Shown here in pieces: positions 16,713 to 25,553 of a stretch of 64,000 nt of DNA (position 1 is the first letter of the stretch; each line of letters starts with the position of its first letter). The stretch comes from Mucilaginibacter sp. OK283 (GTDB taxonomy: Bacteria > Bacteroidota > Bacteroidia > Sphingobacteriales > Sphingobacteriaceae). The stretch is taken from assembly GCF_900110415.1 (NCBI RefSeq), contig NZ_FODR01000014.1, forward strand, positions 62,001 to 126,000, written 5' to 3'. Made by a program: the position numbers and the translations under genes. The notes under the pieces were generated by a model. The model was not told the DNA's origin. It did no database searches and worked only from the letters and a program-made list of their open reading frames with translations.

Positions 16713-19292
16713 TTAGTTAGGTATAATGGTATAGGTTTTACCTTTTTCTGTAGCAAAGTCAATTATATAACCTTTATTAAAGGATACATCCGGTAGTTTG
16801 GCGTCATCTGCCTGCTGGTAAACCGGTGTTACCGGCTGCGTATCTAAAATGTTTTTGTTGATACCTGTAGCCGCTTTACTGCTTACCTCCACCACTTTTA
16901 CAGGTATCGGGGTTCGTAAGCGACAGTTGCCCCCAATGTTCGATTTGATAAGCGCCTTGCTCAGTTTCCCTTCTTTCCAGTCAATCGCTACCTCAAAGTT
17001 TCCGCGGGCTTTGATGCCTTTAATGCTGCCATCGGCCCAGGCATCGGGCAGGGCGGGCAACAGTTCTATCTCCCCATCCTGGCTTTGCAACAGCATTTCA
17101 GTCATACCAGCCGTTCCTCCAAAATTTCCGTCGATCTGGAAGGGCGGGTGGGCATCAAACAAATTGGGATAGGTACCGCCGCCACTCATTTGTCCTTTTT
17201 TTTGCAAGGGGTCCATATAGTTAAATGCTGCGCCTAATATTTTATAGGCATGGTTGCCATCGTGCATCCTCGACCACCAGTTCACTTTCCAGGCCATTGA
17301 CCAGCCTGTGCTTACATCGCCCCTGTAAATCATTGATTGTTTTGCCGCAGCAGCCAACTGGGGCGTATTAAACACAGAGATCTGCCTGCCTGGAAACAAA
17401 CTAAACAAATGCGATATATGCCGGTGTGTATCCGTGGTATCGTCCCAATCCTGAAACCACTCCTGTATCTGGCCATATTTGCCTATATGAAATGGATAAA
17501 GCTTATCATAAGCGGCTTTTACCTCGGCTGCAAACATTTTATCGGTACCCAATATCTCCGCGCTGCTTATACAATCCTGGAACAACTCGCGGATGATAGA
17601 CATATCCATAGTAGAAGCCATACTTACCTGGTATTCCTTACCACTGATTTTAATAGTATTTTCGGGCGAGGTAGAAGGATTTGTTACCAGGTATCCCGTT
17701 TTCGGGTCGGTTACCAGCCAGTGCAGCATAAACTGTGCAGCGCCTTTAATGATAGGGTACGCGGTTTTGCTCAAAAAAAACTTATCGCCGGTAAAAAGGT
17801 AATGGTCATATAAATGAAGGCTCATCCAGGCGCCGCCCATTGGCCAGGCTGTCCAGCGCACCGCGCTCCTGGGGTCGTGATTAAAATTACCAACGGTTGA
17901 TGTTTTAGCCCAGATATCGGTGTTATGATGTTGTACCCAGCCTTCATCAATGTTATAATTTACTTTGGCTGTAATTGCGCCGTTCACGGCAAGCTCTTTC
18001 AGAAAATCAAATAAAGGTTGGTGGCACTCCGAAAGATTGGTGTTTTCGGCCAGCCAGTAATTCATTTCGGTATTGATGTTGGTAGTATAATTACTGCCCC
18101 AGGGCGGTATCACCTGGTCGTTCCAGATGCCCTGGAGGTTGGCGGGCGCACTGCCGGGTCTTGAGCTGGCAATCAGCAAATAACGCCCAAACTGGTAATA
18201 CAGGGTTTGTAATTGCTTATCGGGATTAGCTACACTGAAACTCCTGAGCCGTTCGTCCGTAGGTTGTTTTACCATCACCGTATCTGCACCCAAATTAAAA
18301 TCGACCCGTTTAAAAAGGCGTTGATAATCGGCAATGTGCCTTTGTTTGAGCTGTTCGTACGTTTTTTGCAATGCGGCAAACAGGCTGGCATTGGCTTCAA
18401 CGGCCGGATCTTTCCCCTGCAGCCCCGGCGATTTATTAAAACCGTTAAAGCTGGTTGCCTCGGTTAAATAAAGTATAACCTGGTTAGCGCCTGTAACTTG
18501 TAATGCGTTGTTATCGGCCATCACCCGCCCGCCATTATTTTTTATTTTGAGGTTGATCTGGAAACTCATGCCCTCGCCTTTGGGCTCATCATAAATTACC
18601 TGCCGTGGCTCGGATTCCCGGTTGGCCACATAACTTGGGGCTTTACCCTTTAAAATCAGCTTATTGCTGCCATCCATTTCGATGCTGAAGTGCAACTTGC
18701 TTTGCAAATTGGCTGTGAAATTAATAGCGCCTTTTTTATCCGCGGTGATGCGTACCACCATTACTTTATCCGGGTAGCTTATAAATGTTTCCCGTTGATA
18801 ATGCACGCCGCCAGCCTCAAACCGCACGGTAGCAACCGCGTTATTTAAGTTCAGGTCGCGGTAGTAATGAATACTATCTTTCAGGTTAAAGTTAAGCAGC
18901 AGATCGCCCAGGGGCAGATACCTGGCTGTGTATGGCCCTTGTAAATACTTTTTCCATATCTCCGCCGCCTTATCAAAATCGTTATCAAACACAGCCTTTC
19001 GTACTTCGGGCAAATGCGCTGATGCCTGTGGGTTATTCCCGGCTTCGGGGTAGCCGGACCACAGGTTATGGTCGTTAAGCTGGTAATGCTCGTGGTTAAT
19101 ACCGCCAAATACCATAGCTCCGGTGGTGGCATTACCCAGGGGCAAGGCCTCTTCCCAGGTAACAGCCGGTTTGGTATACCACAGTTTTAAATAGGCATCG
19201 GTGTTGTGTGTTTGCGCTGTTGCAAGTTGAGTACTTACCAAACCTGCAACAACCAAATATATTTTTGGAAAACGTATTTTACAAAACCTCAT
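16713..19292 (-). CDS. Glycoside hydrolase family 95 (alpha-L-fucosidase or alpha-L-galactosidase), secreted
   Basis: GH95 enzyme of 859 aa with a signal peptide ending near TQLATAQ. The N-terminal signature KPAVTWEEALPLGNATTGAMVFG and LNDHNLWSG are typical of the family. The catalytic region shows NINTEMNYW (the Asn pair that activates water), the general acid Glu in STSPEN, and the Asp in FQIDGNFGG. GH95 enzymes invert alpha-1,2-L-fucosidic or alpha-L-galactosidic bonds. The protein is probably periplasmic or surface-exposed. The gene is 1 bp from its neighbours on each side, so this is a tight operon. Fucose versus L-galactose preference needs an assay. Confidence 0.93.
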   Translation of the reverse strand: MRFCKIRFPKIYLVVAGLVSTQLATAQTHNTDAYLKLWYTKPAVTWEEALPLGNATTGAMVFGGINHEHYQLNDHNLWSGYPEAGNNPQASAHLPEVRKAVFDNDFDKAAEIWKKYLQGPYTARYLPLGDLLLNFNLKDSIHYYRDLNLNNAVATVRFEAGGVHYQRETFISYPDKVMVVRITADKKGAINFTANLQSKLHFSIEMDGSNKLILKGKAPSYVANRESEPRQVIYDEPKGEGMSFQINLKIKNNGGRVMADNNALQVTGANQVILYLTEATSFNGFNKSPGLQGKDPAVEANASLFAALQKTYEQLKQRHIADYQRLFKRVDFNLGADTVMVKQPTDERLRSFSVANPDKQLQTLYYQFGRYLLIASSRPGSAPANLQGIWNDQVIPPWGSNYTTNINTEMNYWLAENTNLSECHQPLFDFLKELAVNGAITAKVNYNIDEGWVQHHNTDIWAKTSTVGNFNHDPRSAVRWTAWPMGGAWMSLHLYDHYLFTGDKFFLSKTAYPIIKGAAQFMLHWLVTDPKTGYLVTNPSTSPENTIKISGKEYQVSMASTMDMSIIRELFQDCISSAEILGTDKMFAAEVKAAYDKLYPFHIGKYGQIQEWFQDWDDTTDTHRHISHLFSLFPGRQISVFNTPQLAAAAKQSMIYRGDVSTGWSMAWKVNWWSRMHDGNHAYKILGAAFNYMDPLQKKGQMSGGGTYPNLFDAHPPFQIDGNFGGTAGMTEMLLQSQDGEIELLPALPDAWADGSIKGIKARGNFEVAIDWKEGKLSKALIKSNIGGNCRLRTPIPVKVVEVSSKAATGINKNILDTQPVTPVYQQADDAKLPDVSFNKGYIIDFATEKGKTYTIIPN

Positions 19293-19293
19293 A

Positions 19294-20139
19294 TTATTTA
19301 ACTGTTGTTAACTTAAAGGCTATTACCTCTTTAGCCCAAAAGGTAGGCACATACAAAATGTGTTTCACTGTATCGTAAGCCAGGTCGGCAGTATTTATTT
19401 TTTGCTCCTGTGTATCAAGCAGGGTTTCTATTTTACCATCGGCGGTTACATAAAATATATGTCCCGACCAGCAGGTGATCAGGAAATCGCCGTTACCAAC
19501 AGGCTCAAGGCCATCGCCTCCGCAGCTTAGCATGGTTATTTGTGTTAAATTACCCTGGCTATCTGCTTTCATAAATTTTTGGCCACCCAATATATAAAGA
19601 TCGGTACCGATAGCTTTAAGCCCGTTTACACCGCTTACGTTTGTTAAAAACGTGCTTGCATGACCGTTTTCAATACGGTGTATTTTTTTTGTTTTACTAT
19701 CTGATACATAAACAACGCCTTTATCATTAACAGTAATATCATTTAAAGCTTTGGCACTATCAATAGCAATCTTATTTTTAACCTTACCTGTATTGATATC
19801 AATAACTACCACCTCCGACAGATCTGCGGCGTATAAATCATTACCAAACCGCCCCAGTCCTTTAGGTGCATTTAAACCGGTTGTAAAATCAAGGTTAATG
19901 ATCTTTCCGTCAACAGTAATTTTGGCTACGCCACCTTTACCATCAACAGCGTTGGGGTTTCCATCTATCTCTGATACATATAATATACCTTTTTTAAAAT
20001 CCGGCAAAACTGATTCGGGAACCCTTATAACTGTATCCGTTTCCCAAAGCTTTTCCAGTTGATGTGTTTGGGCATTACTGTCATAAACAGTAACTACCAT
20101 TAAAACAGGCAATATGTATTTAAAAAGTTTGCTCTTCAT
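19294..20139 (-). CDS. SMP-30/gluconolactonase-like beta-propeller, secreted
   Basis: Beta-propeller protein of 281 aa. A longer in-frame reading exists to 20199, but it would run into the preceding gene. The ATG at 20139 gives a good signal peptide (KSKLFKYILPVLMVVTVYDSNAQ region). Repeated NHL/SMP-30 blades such as GILYVSEIDG, GVVYVSDSK and KHILYVPTF are visible. The three metal ligands of SMP-30 lactonases have plausible counterparts: E42 in VPES, N133 in ALND and D209 in GGDGLE. It could hydrolyse a sugar lactone made by the PQQ dehydrogenase of the same operon; that link is inferred. A purely binding propeller is the alternative. Confidence 0.75.
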   Translation of the reverse strand: MKSKLFKYILPVLMVVTVYDSNAQTHQLEKLWETDTVIRVPESVLPDFKKGILYVSEIDGNPNAVDGKGGVAKITVDGKIINLDFTTGLNAPKGLGRFGNDLYAADLSEVVVIDINTGKVKNKIAIDSAKALNDITVNDKGVVYVSDSKTKKIHRIENGHASTFLTNVSGVNGLKAIGTDLYILGGQKFMKADSQGNLTQITMLSCGGDGLEPVGNGDFLITCWSGHIFYVTADGKIETLLDTQEQKINTADLAYDTVKHILYVPTFWAKEVIAFKLTTVK

Positions 20140-20167
20140 AGTTATATTATTTGTTTGGTATTGATAC

Positions 20168-22222
20168 TTATAAAGTGACCGCTTGTGTACCCCCGTCATT
20201 TACTTTGTATTTGATGGTTTTGCTACCCTCGGTTATGGTAATATTTAACTTCTCCTTATTCACCCTCGATATTTTAAGGTTGAACACGTGCCCGAAGGAA
20301 TGGATGTTATTTAGCGCCATTTCATTCCAGCCATTTGGCAGCCGTGGTGTGCAATTGAAGCTGTTAAAGCCTGTTGGCCGCATACCAAATAACCCTTCAG
20401 TGAATATTCTGCAATAAAGTCCGCTCTCGGCAGATAGATGTCTTTGGTTACCTTCGGGATAAGCTTCTACCGGGTAGGGCACATGCTCTCCCAATAGTCG
20501 CCTGCGTGAATAATAACGCAGGTATTCCATTGCTTTTTCTGTTTTACCAGCCTGCAATACACCGCGAAGCGCATACAGGGTTGAGCGGTCCCAAAAAGTT
20601 TCTTTGCCTGCCTCGGTAGCCAATCCATCAGCCGTCCATAAGCGGGGCGAAAACAGGGCTTGGATGGTTCCTTCGCTCCTATCTAAAATACCCATGGTAA
20701 GGGGCAGGCAGATCCAGGCGCGCAGTACATCATTGGTTTCGTAGTATTTGTAGGTTTTAAAGCCTTCTATGGTTGTCCCGAAGTATTTTTCGATATTACT
20801 TTTAAGCGTTGCAGCTTGTTTTAAATATTCGTCTGTTTGTGCTTTTGGCTGATGCAATTGTTTGCCAAGGTAAGCCGCCGATATCAACGCATCATAATAA
20901 AGGCTATTGGTTGACAGGTTGGCTTTACCAGATGGAAAGCGACCTTCCAACTCATCATGATCTGAAGTAATCACGCCCTGGTCGTTTAGCTTCCTGTGGC
21001 TATATTCCAGGCACCAGGTAATGAGCGGCCACAATACTTTTGCAGAATCTGGGCGGCCATAGGTTAATGCATACCGCGAAGCGCCATAGGCAATCATGGC
21101 CTGGTCGCCACGGTCACCCGCGCCTTTCCATACGGCGTCGCCTTCGGCAACTATGGAGCTGGGTATGGGTTTGTACTCCGGGTTCATATACCTGGAAAAT
21201 AAGCGGTAGCACGTCATGGCCGACAGGTTGCCGATACTATCTCCCGAAAACGCGAAGAAGGGACTAATATACTCGGCCTGGTCATTTGCCCAGATCGCAG
21301 CATAGTATGCCAGCCCGCCCGGCCCATGCAGGTAGCCTGCTTTGGTTTTGTAAATACTCTCTGTCCCCCTGATTTTGGCAAAGGCGAACGCAGTATTTAA
21401 TAAAGTATCGGGTGTTTTTAATTGCAGCGGTAATAAAATTGTATTTACACGGTTTTCACGGGCTTTTTCTTCCGCATCTGCGTTAACCGTAATAGGCTGA
21501 CCAGGAAAATCTGTTGCCAAATAATAAACCGCGAAAGTCGTATGCTCACCGGCTTGCACTATACGGCTGCCACTATTGGCAGATCCCATGATAATGGAAT
21601 GGGGCCTTACTTTACTTTTAAGACTATCCGTCCTCACCTCATGCCGCAAATACTCCATGGAAATGGTGACCGGTTTATCGGTAATATTAGTAAACACAAA
21701 CTTTTCAATAGCCATAGGTTTATCTACCGAGGGGAAAATACTCCGTTCAATTTTTACCAGCGCCGGATTGCTTGTTGTCGCCTCAATCCGCATAATGCCT
21801 TTGTGGCTGATGCTTTTGATATTGTACGAAAGATCGCCCGATTTTTTTCCGTTTGCTAAATCGGTTTTCAGCTGACGATTATTAATATAAAACCGTGGCA
21901 GTCCGCTATCCTGAAAAGAATAATCAATATGGGTACGGGTACCATCGGGCAGCATCCTGAATGTGGGGAACACTACCGTTCGCAAAACAGATGATCTGCC
22001 AGCGCTATCTAACCCATACTGAACCCAAACCGATACTTTCTCTCCCGACATTTCTATATGATCTGTATGCGGTAACCTGCCATTAATAGTCCATTTGATA
22101 CTTCCATCTGGTTGTATGGCCCAACGGTCGGTTTGTTTTGGTAAAGCGCTCTGCTGGGCATAAAGCCTGCAGGGCAGCAGAAAAACTAAGCCTAAAAACA
22201 CTTTGCAAACATTTGCCTTCAT
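20168..22222 (-). CDS. Secreted six-hairpin ((alpha/alpha)6) glycosidase-like protein, family unassigned
   Basis: Protein of 684 aa with a signal peptide ending at RLYAQ. Residues up to about 260 look like a beta-rich N-terminal domain. From about 275 on, helix-rich repeats of the six-hairpin type follow, with GLAYYAAIWANDQAEY, EGDAVWKGAGDRGDQAM, SDHDELEGRFPSG and ATEAGKETFWDRSTLYALRG. Acidic residues in these loops are likely catalytic. A C-terminal beta domain ends the protein (about 620-684). I cannot assign a CAZy family with confidence. Its place between GH28 and the lactonase-like gene in a pectin-type PUL makes an alpha-linked uronic acid or rhamnose substrate plausible. It is 26 bp downstream of GH28. 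Confidence 0.75.
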   Translation of the reverse strand: MKANVCKVFLGLVFLLPCRLYAQQSALPKQTDRWAIQPDGSIKWTINGRLPHTDHIEMSGEKVSVWVQYGLDSAGRSSVLRTVVFPTFRMLPDGTRTHIDYSFQDSGLPRFYINNRQLKTDLANGKKSGDLSYNIKSISHKGIMRIEATTSNPALVKIERSIFPSVDKPMAIEKFVFTNITDKPVTISMEYLRHEVRTDSLKSKVRPHSIIMGSANSGSRIVQAGEHTTFAVYYLATDFPGQPITVNADAEEKARENRVNTILLPLQLKTPDTLLNTAFAFAKIRGTESIYKTKAGYLHGPGGLAYYAAIWANDQAEYISPFFAFSGDSIGNLSAMTCYRLFSRYMNPEYKPIPSSIVAEGDAVWKGAGDRGDQAMIAYGASRYALTYGRPDSAKVLWPLITWCLEYSHRKLNDQGVITSDHDELEGRFPSGKANLSTNSLYYDALISAAYLGKQLHQPKAQTDEYLKQAATLKSNIEKYFGTTIEGFKTYKYYETNDVLRAWICLPLTMGILDRSEGTIQALFSPRLWTADGLATEAGKETFWDRSTLYALRGVLQAGKTEKAMEYLRYYSRRRLLGEHVPYPVEAYPEGNQRHLSAESGLYCRIFTEGLFGMRPTGFNSFNCTPRLPNGWNEMALNNIHSFGHVFNLKISRVNKEKLNITITEGSKTIKYKVNDGGTQAVTL

Positions 22223-22248
22223 TTTATATTGATCATCAATGTGTTATT

Positions 22249-23850
22249 CTAATCCAAAACAGCTGCTCCGGCTTTTGCACCGGCAGCTAAATCGATATTT
22301 TTTTGTATGCCTGAGATTTTATTTCCCAGGATATGTATATCGCGGCTTGCATCGCCTTCAACACGCACAAATGCATCCGCGGATCCGGCTACCGTGGTAT
22401 TATTCATACGCGCCCCGGCAACATTCTCTAACCTTATTACAGCCTGGGCTCCGGTAGTTTCGGGAATGATGCAGGAATTAAGCTCTATGTTTTCCCCATC
22501 TTCACAGATAATCGCTGGCCGAAGATCATTATGGCTTAGGGTAAATTTTACATTGCTCACCTTTAGTCCTTCCACATGCCTGGCCCAAACACCGTAGGCC
22601 GGTACCAGCGGACCAAATGTTTTTACTTCGGGATACTTATCAATGGCCTCGGGTACAACCTGCCTGGCATTTTCATTGCTTCCGCCGCCTGCAAGGTTTA
22701 TCTCTATGTTTTCCAATACCAGGTTTTTAATGGCATGCCCAGGGATACCCGTTATAAGGATACCCGATGGCGGCATCAGCTGTGCGTTATCGGCCGCCTT
22801 TGCTTTTACATTTTTGATGGTTACGTTTTCAAGCGTCCCTATAGGTTGCTGACTATCCTGATCTTTACGGAATACACTTAACCTGGCACCTAAACGAATA
22901 AGTATAGGCGTTTTTACCTCAACCATGGTAATATCGCTGATTTGGACATTCCTGATATTTGCCCCATCAACCGAAAGCAGCTTTATACCGCCATTAGTTG
23001 TATCATAAATATAACATTGCGATATGTTGATGTTCTCAAATGCCGCCATGGATTCAGTGCCGATTTTGATGGCTCCCTGGCCGCTTTTTAACCGCAGGCC
23101 CGAAACAACAATGTTTTTACAGGCCATTTTACTTGATGTTGTTTTAAAACACAAAGCGTCATCGCCGCTTTCCACATCACAATTTTTAATAGCAACACCC
23201 TGGCAACCATCTATATCCATACCATCATTGTGCGCTACGCCCCTGCTTACAATTTTTACATTTTTAATACTTACCTGTTTGCATTGAAAATAATGAGATG
23301 TCCAGGCTGCGGCGTAATTTAGGGTAACACCATTCAAGGCAACATTCTGGCAGCGCACAATACGCAATAAAAACGGGCGCCTCCCCCAGCGCTGCGATTC
23401 GGCACGTGTATCCGTTAATATTTGCTGCGCTTTGAGTTTTGATCCCTGGCCATCAATGGTACCCTCGCCCGCTATGCCTATATTTTTTTTATCAACGGCT
23501 ACAATCAGGGCCCAGCCAACACTTATGCCAAGTCCATCCACAAACGGATCAAGATTTTTATAATCGTTAACATCGGTGCTGCCTAATAAAACAGCCCCTT
23601 TGTTTAGCTGCAGGGTAATATTATCATTCAGTGCAATTGTACCTGTTAAAAACACTCCCGAAGGAATAATAACTTTACCACCACCGCTTTTATAACAAGC
23701 GTCAATTGCTTTTTGAATAGCCGCGGTATTTAATGTAGTGCCGTTGCCTACGGCACCGTAAGCCGAGATATCCACATCGGCAGCAAACAAACTTAAATTA
23801 CATGTTGCTATAAGGATAATACCCAACAATAGCCTGGTTAGCTTGTACAT
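22249..23850 (-). CDS. Glycoside hydrolase family 28 (polygalacturonase-type), secreted, copy 1
   Basis: GH28 right-handed beta-helix enzyme of 533 aa with a signal peptide (LLLGIILIATCNLSLFA). The N-terminus VDISAYGAVGNG is the usual pectin-hydrolase opening. The active-site strip shows HNDGMDIDGC (first catalytic Asp region) and SGDDALCFKTT (the Asp pair). A GAIKIGTES segment follows. GH28 enzymes hydrolyse alpha-1,4 galacturonic acid bonds in homogalacturonan or rhamnogalacturonan. It is 2 bp from the GH105 gene upstream. A second GH28 (26854-28410) shares the same architecture; together they suggest action on different backbone contexts or chain ends. Confidence 0.92.
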   Translation of the reverse strand: MYKLTRLLLGIILIATCNLSLFAADVDISAYGAVGNGTTLNTAAIQKAIDACYKSGGGKVIIPSGVFLTGTIALNDNITLQLNKGAVLLGSTDVNDYKNLDPFVDGLGISVGWALIVAVDKKNIGIAGEGTIDGQGSKLKAQQILTDTRAESQRWGRRPFLLRIVRCQNVALNGVTLNYAAAWTSHYFQCKQVSIKNVKIVSRGVAHNDGMDIDGCQGVAIKNCDVESGDDALCFKTTSSKMACKNIVVSGLRLKSGQGAIKIGTESMAAFENINISQCYIYDTTNGGIKLLSVDGANIRNVQISDITMVEVKTPILIRLGARLSVFRKDQDSQQPIGTLENVTIKNVKAKAADNAQLMPPSGILITGIPGHAIKNLVLENIEINLAGGGSNENARQVVPEAIDKYPEVKTFGPLVPAYGVWARHVEGLKVSNVKFTLSHNDLRPAIICEDGENIELNSCIIPETTGAQAVIRLENVAGARMNNTTVAGSADAFVRVEGDASRDIHILGNKISGIQKNIDLAAGAKAGAAVLD

Positions 23851-23852
23851 GG

Positions 23853-25073
23853 CTATTTTTTCCTTTCTGCTTTAAGCATTTCGGTTCCGGCCAATAATAA
23901 GGCTCCTAAACCATGTGTATCGTTTAGCTCGGTTGGCCGGGTGTAGTAAAAATTAATGTCGGTATCCATGTTGGTACCAATACAAACATCCTGCAATTGC
24001 CCATCGACTGTAATTTTGGTAGTTAATCCTTTCCATCCTTCCTTGGCTATAGCTATATATTTTTCATTGATCCAGCCCTGGTTTACTGCACGGGCTACGG
24101 CATAAGTGTACATAGCAGTAACTGATGTTTCCAGGTACGAATCGGGTTTATCCAATAACTGGTGCCATAAACCGGTTGGGTCCTGGTAGCGGGAGTAACC
24201 TACAATTTGCCTCAACAGTAATTTGATCAGTTCGGGGCGTTTGGGATGGTTTGCCGGCAAATTGTTTAACAGCTCAACCTGTGCCATGGCTATCCAGCCA
24301 TTGCTGCGACCCCAATGACCTACACCATTGGTTTGATCGTCAGAATAATAATTATGAAAGAAAAGGCCGGTAGCAGGATCATAAAGATATTTGTTAAAAT
24401 TCTCTACCTGTTTTATAGCGTCATCGAAGTATTTGTTGTCGCCTGTAAGCTTGCCCATACGTGCCAAAAACGGGATACTCATAAACATATCATCGGCCCA
24501 AAGGGTACCAAAACGAGGCTGCGGACGGGCAAACGTACCATCTGCCAAACGCATCTGTTTAGTTGAAATATAAGCTGCAGATCTTTCTAAATACGCCTGG
24601 TAATCTTTTCTTTGTGCCAGCGCATTTACATCAAACAATCCGGCAGACATTGCACCGCAAGCGTCGAGGTTGGTGATATTGAATACCGAACCATATTCTA
24701 CCCTCGGGGTTGTTTTAGCTTTGTAAAGGGCTTCAAAATAGTTAAGGTTATCAAAAATGAATTCAAAGTTGTGCTGCGAATATTCCGAGTACTTTTTATC
24801 CTTAAGCACATCGGCAGTTTGCACCATGCCAATGGCTAAAACACCGTTTACATAAGCCCACTTATTGTATTTGCTATCCGCTTTAATGTCAGCCGATGAT
24901 GCCAATCCTTTTGTAGAATCGTATTTTTCTTTGGTACTGGAATTGATAAATTTAAATGAGGTATTTTGAACAATATTGTCGGCAACTTTGCGAACAACCG
25001 CTTCGGTGTTGGTATCCTGCCCAAATGCTATCGCCGGGCAAACCATTAGTAATAAGTATAAAAATGATTTCAT
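23853..25073 (-). CDS. Glycoside hydrolase family 105 (unsaturated rhamnogalacturonyl hydrolase-like), secreted
   Basis: GH105/GH88-type protein of 406 aa with a signal peptide (KSFLYLLLMVCPAIAFGQ). It has the (alpha/alpha)6 barrel motifs LWADDMFMSIPFLARMG (the catalytic Asp lies in this stretch in YteR) and GHWGRSNGWIAMAQVELL. Family members remove the 4,5-unsaturated uronic acid that pectate or rhamnogalacturonan lyases leave at a non-reducing end. No polysaccharide lyase gene is present in this window, which is notable. The secreted location suggests a periplasmic step. It is 28 bp from the cytochrome c gene and 2 bp from GH28. Confidence 0.9.
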   Translation of the reverse strand: MKSFLYLLLMVCPAIAFGQDTNTEAVVRKVADNIVQNTSFKFINSSTKEKYDSTKGLASSADIKADSKYNKWAYVNGVLAIGMVQTADVLKDKKYSEYSQHNFEFIFDNLNYFEALYKAKTTPRVEYGSVFNITNLDACGAMSAGLFDVNALAQRKDYQAYLERSAAYISTKQMRLADGTFARPQPRFGTLWADDMFMSIPFLARMGKLTGDNKYFDDAIKQVENFNKYLYDPATGLFFHNYYSDDQTNGVGHWGRSNGWIAMAQVELLNNLPANHPKRPELIKLLLRQIVGYSRYQDPTGLWHQLLDKPDSYLETSVTAMYTYAVARAVNQGWINEKYIAIAKEGWKGLTTKITVDGQLQDVCIGTNMDTDINFYYTRPTELNDTHGLGALLLAGTEMLKAERKK

Positions 25074-25101
25074 AATATTGAGGTATCTGTTTAAAAAGGA
25101 T

Positions 25102-25545
25102 TTATTTTTTATTAGCGGCCCTAACAGCCTTTACCTGTGCCGTACTTATTGCACCCGCTTTATTGGTAAAGTTTTTCCTGACATAGGTTAACACGGCAGC
25201 AATTTCCTGGTCTTTCAAAAAATCATGTGCCGGCATTACGTTGGAGTATGATTCACCATCAATATCAACGTTTTCTGAAAATCCGTTAAGCACAACCTTA
25301 ATCAGGCGGGTTTTATCGTCCAGCACATAAGATGTTTTAGTTAACGGCGGATTCATGTTGGGTACCCCGCCCCCATCGGCCTGGTGGCAGGTCAAACAAT
25401 ATTTTACATATACACTTTTGCCGTCAACCACCGGATTAGCGAAGCTCGGCCGGGGCCTAACCCTGGCTTTCGCCGGAGTTTTAACCTGGGCCATTAACTG
25501 ATAGCAGCTAAAAATGAAGATGATAATCATTAAATATTTTCTCAT
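25102..25545 (-). CDS. Secreted monohaem c-type cytochrome
   Basis: Small protein of 147 aa with a signal peptide (LMIIIFIFSCYQLMAQ). A single haem-binding CLTCH motif (C50, C53, H54) is followed by GGGVPNMNPPL and a likely axial Met104 in SNVMPAHDFL. The C-terminal helix EIAAVLTYVRKNF completes a class I cytochrome c fold. It lies 8 bp downstream of the PQQ dehydrogenase and is almost certainly its electron acceptor, passing electrons to the respiratory chain. Such cytochromes are unusual inside a glycan-utilisation operon. Confidence 0.92.
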   Translation of the reverse strand: MRKYLMIIIFIFSCYQLMAQVKTPAKARVRPRPSFANPVVDGKSVYVKYCLTCHQADGGGVPNMNPPLTKTSYVLDDKTRLIKVVLNGFSENVDIDGESYSNVMPAHDFLKDQEIAAVLTYVRKNFTNKAGAISTAQVKAVRAANKK

Positions 25546-25553
25546 TGCAGCAA

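Noticed and set aside
16712..16762. Upstream extension of the GH31 gene
   Set aside because: It would overlap the GH95 gene by 50 bp and place a non-signal sequence before a good signal peptide; the ATG at 16711 is better.
20140..20199. Upstream extension of the SMP-30-like gene
   Set aside because: It would overlap the end of the six-hairpin gene and hide the signal peptide; the ATG at 20139 is better.
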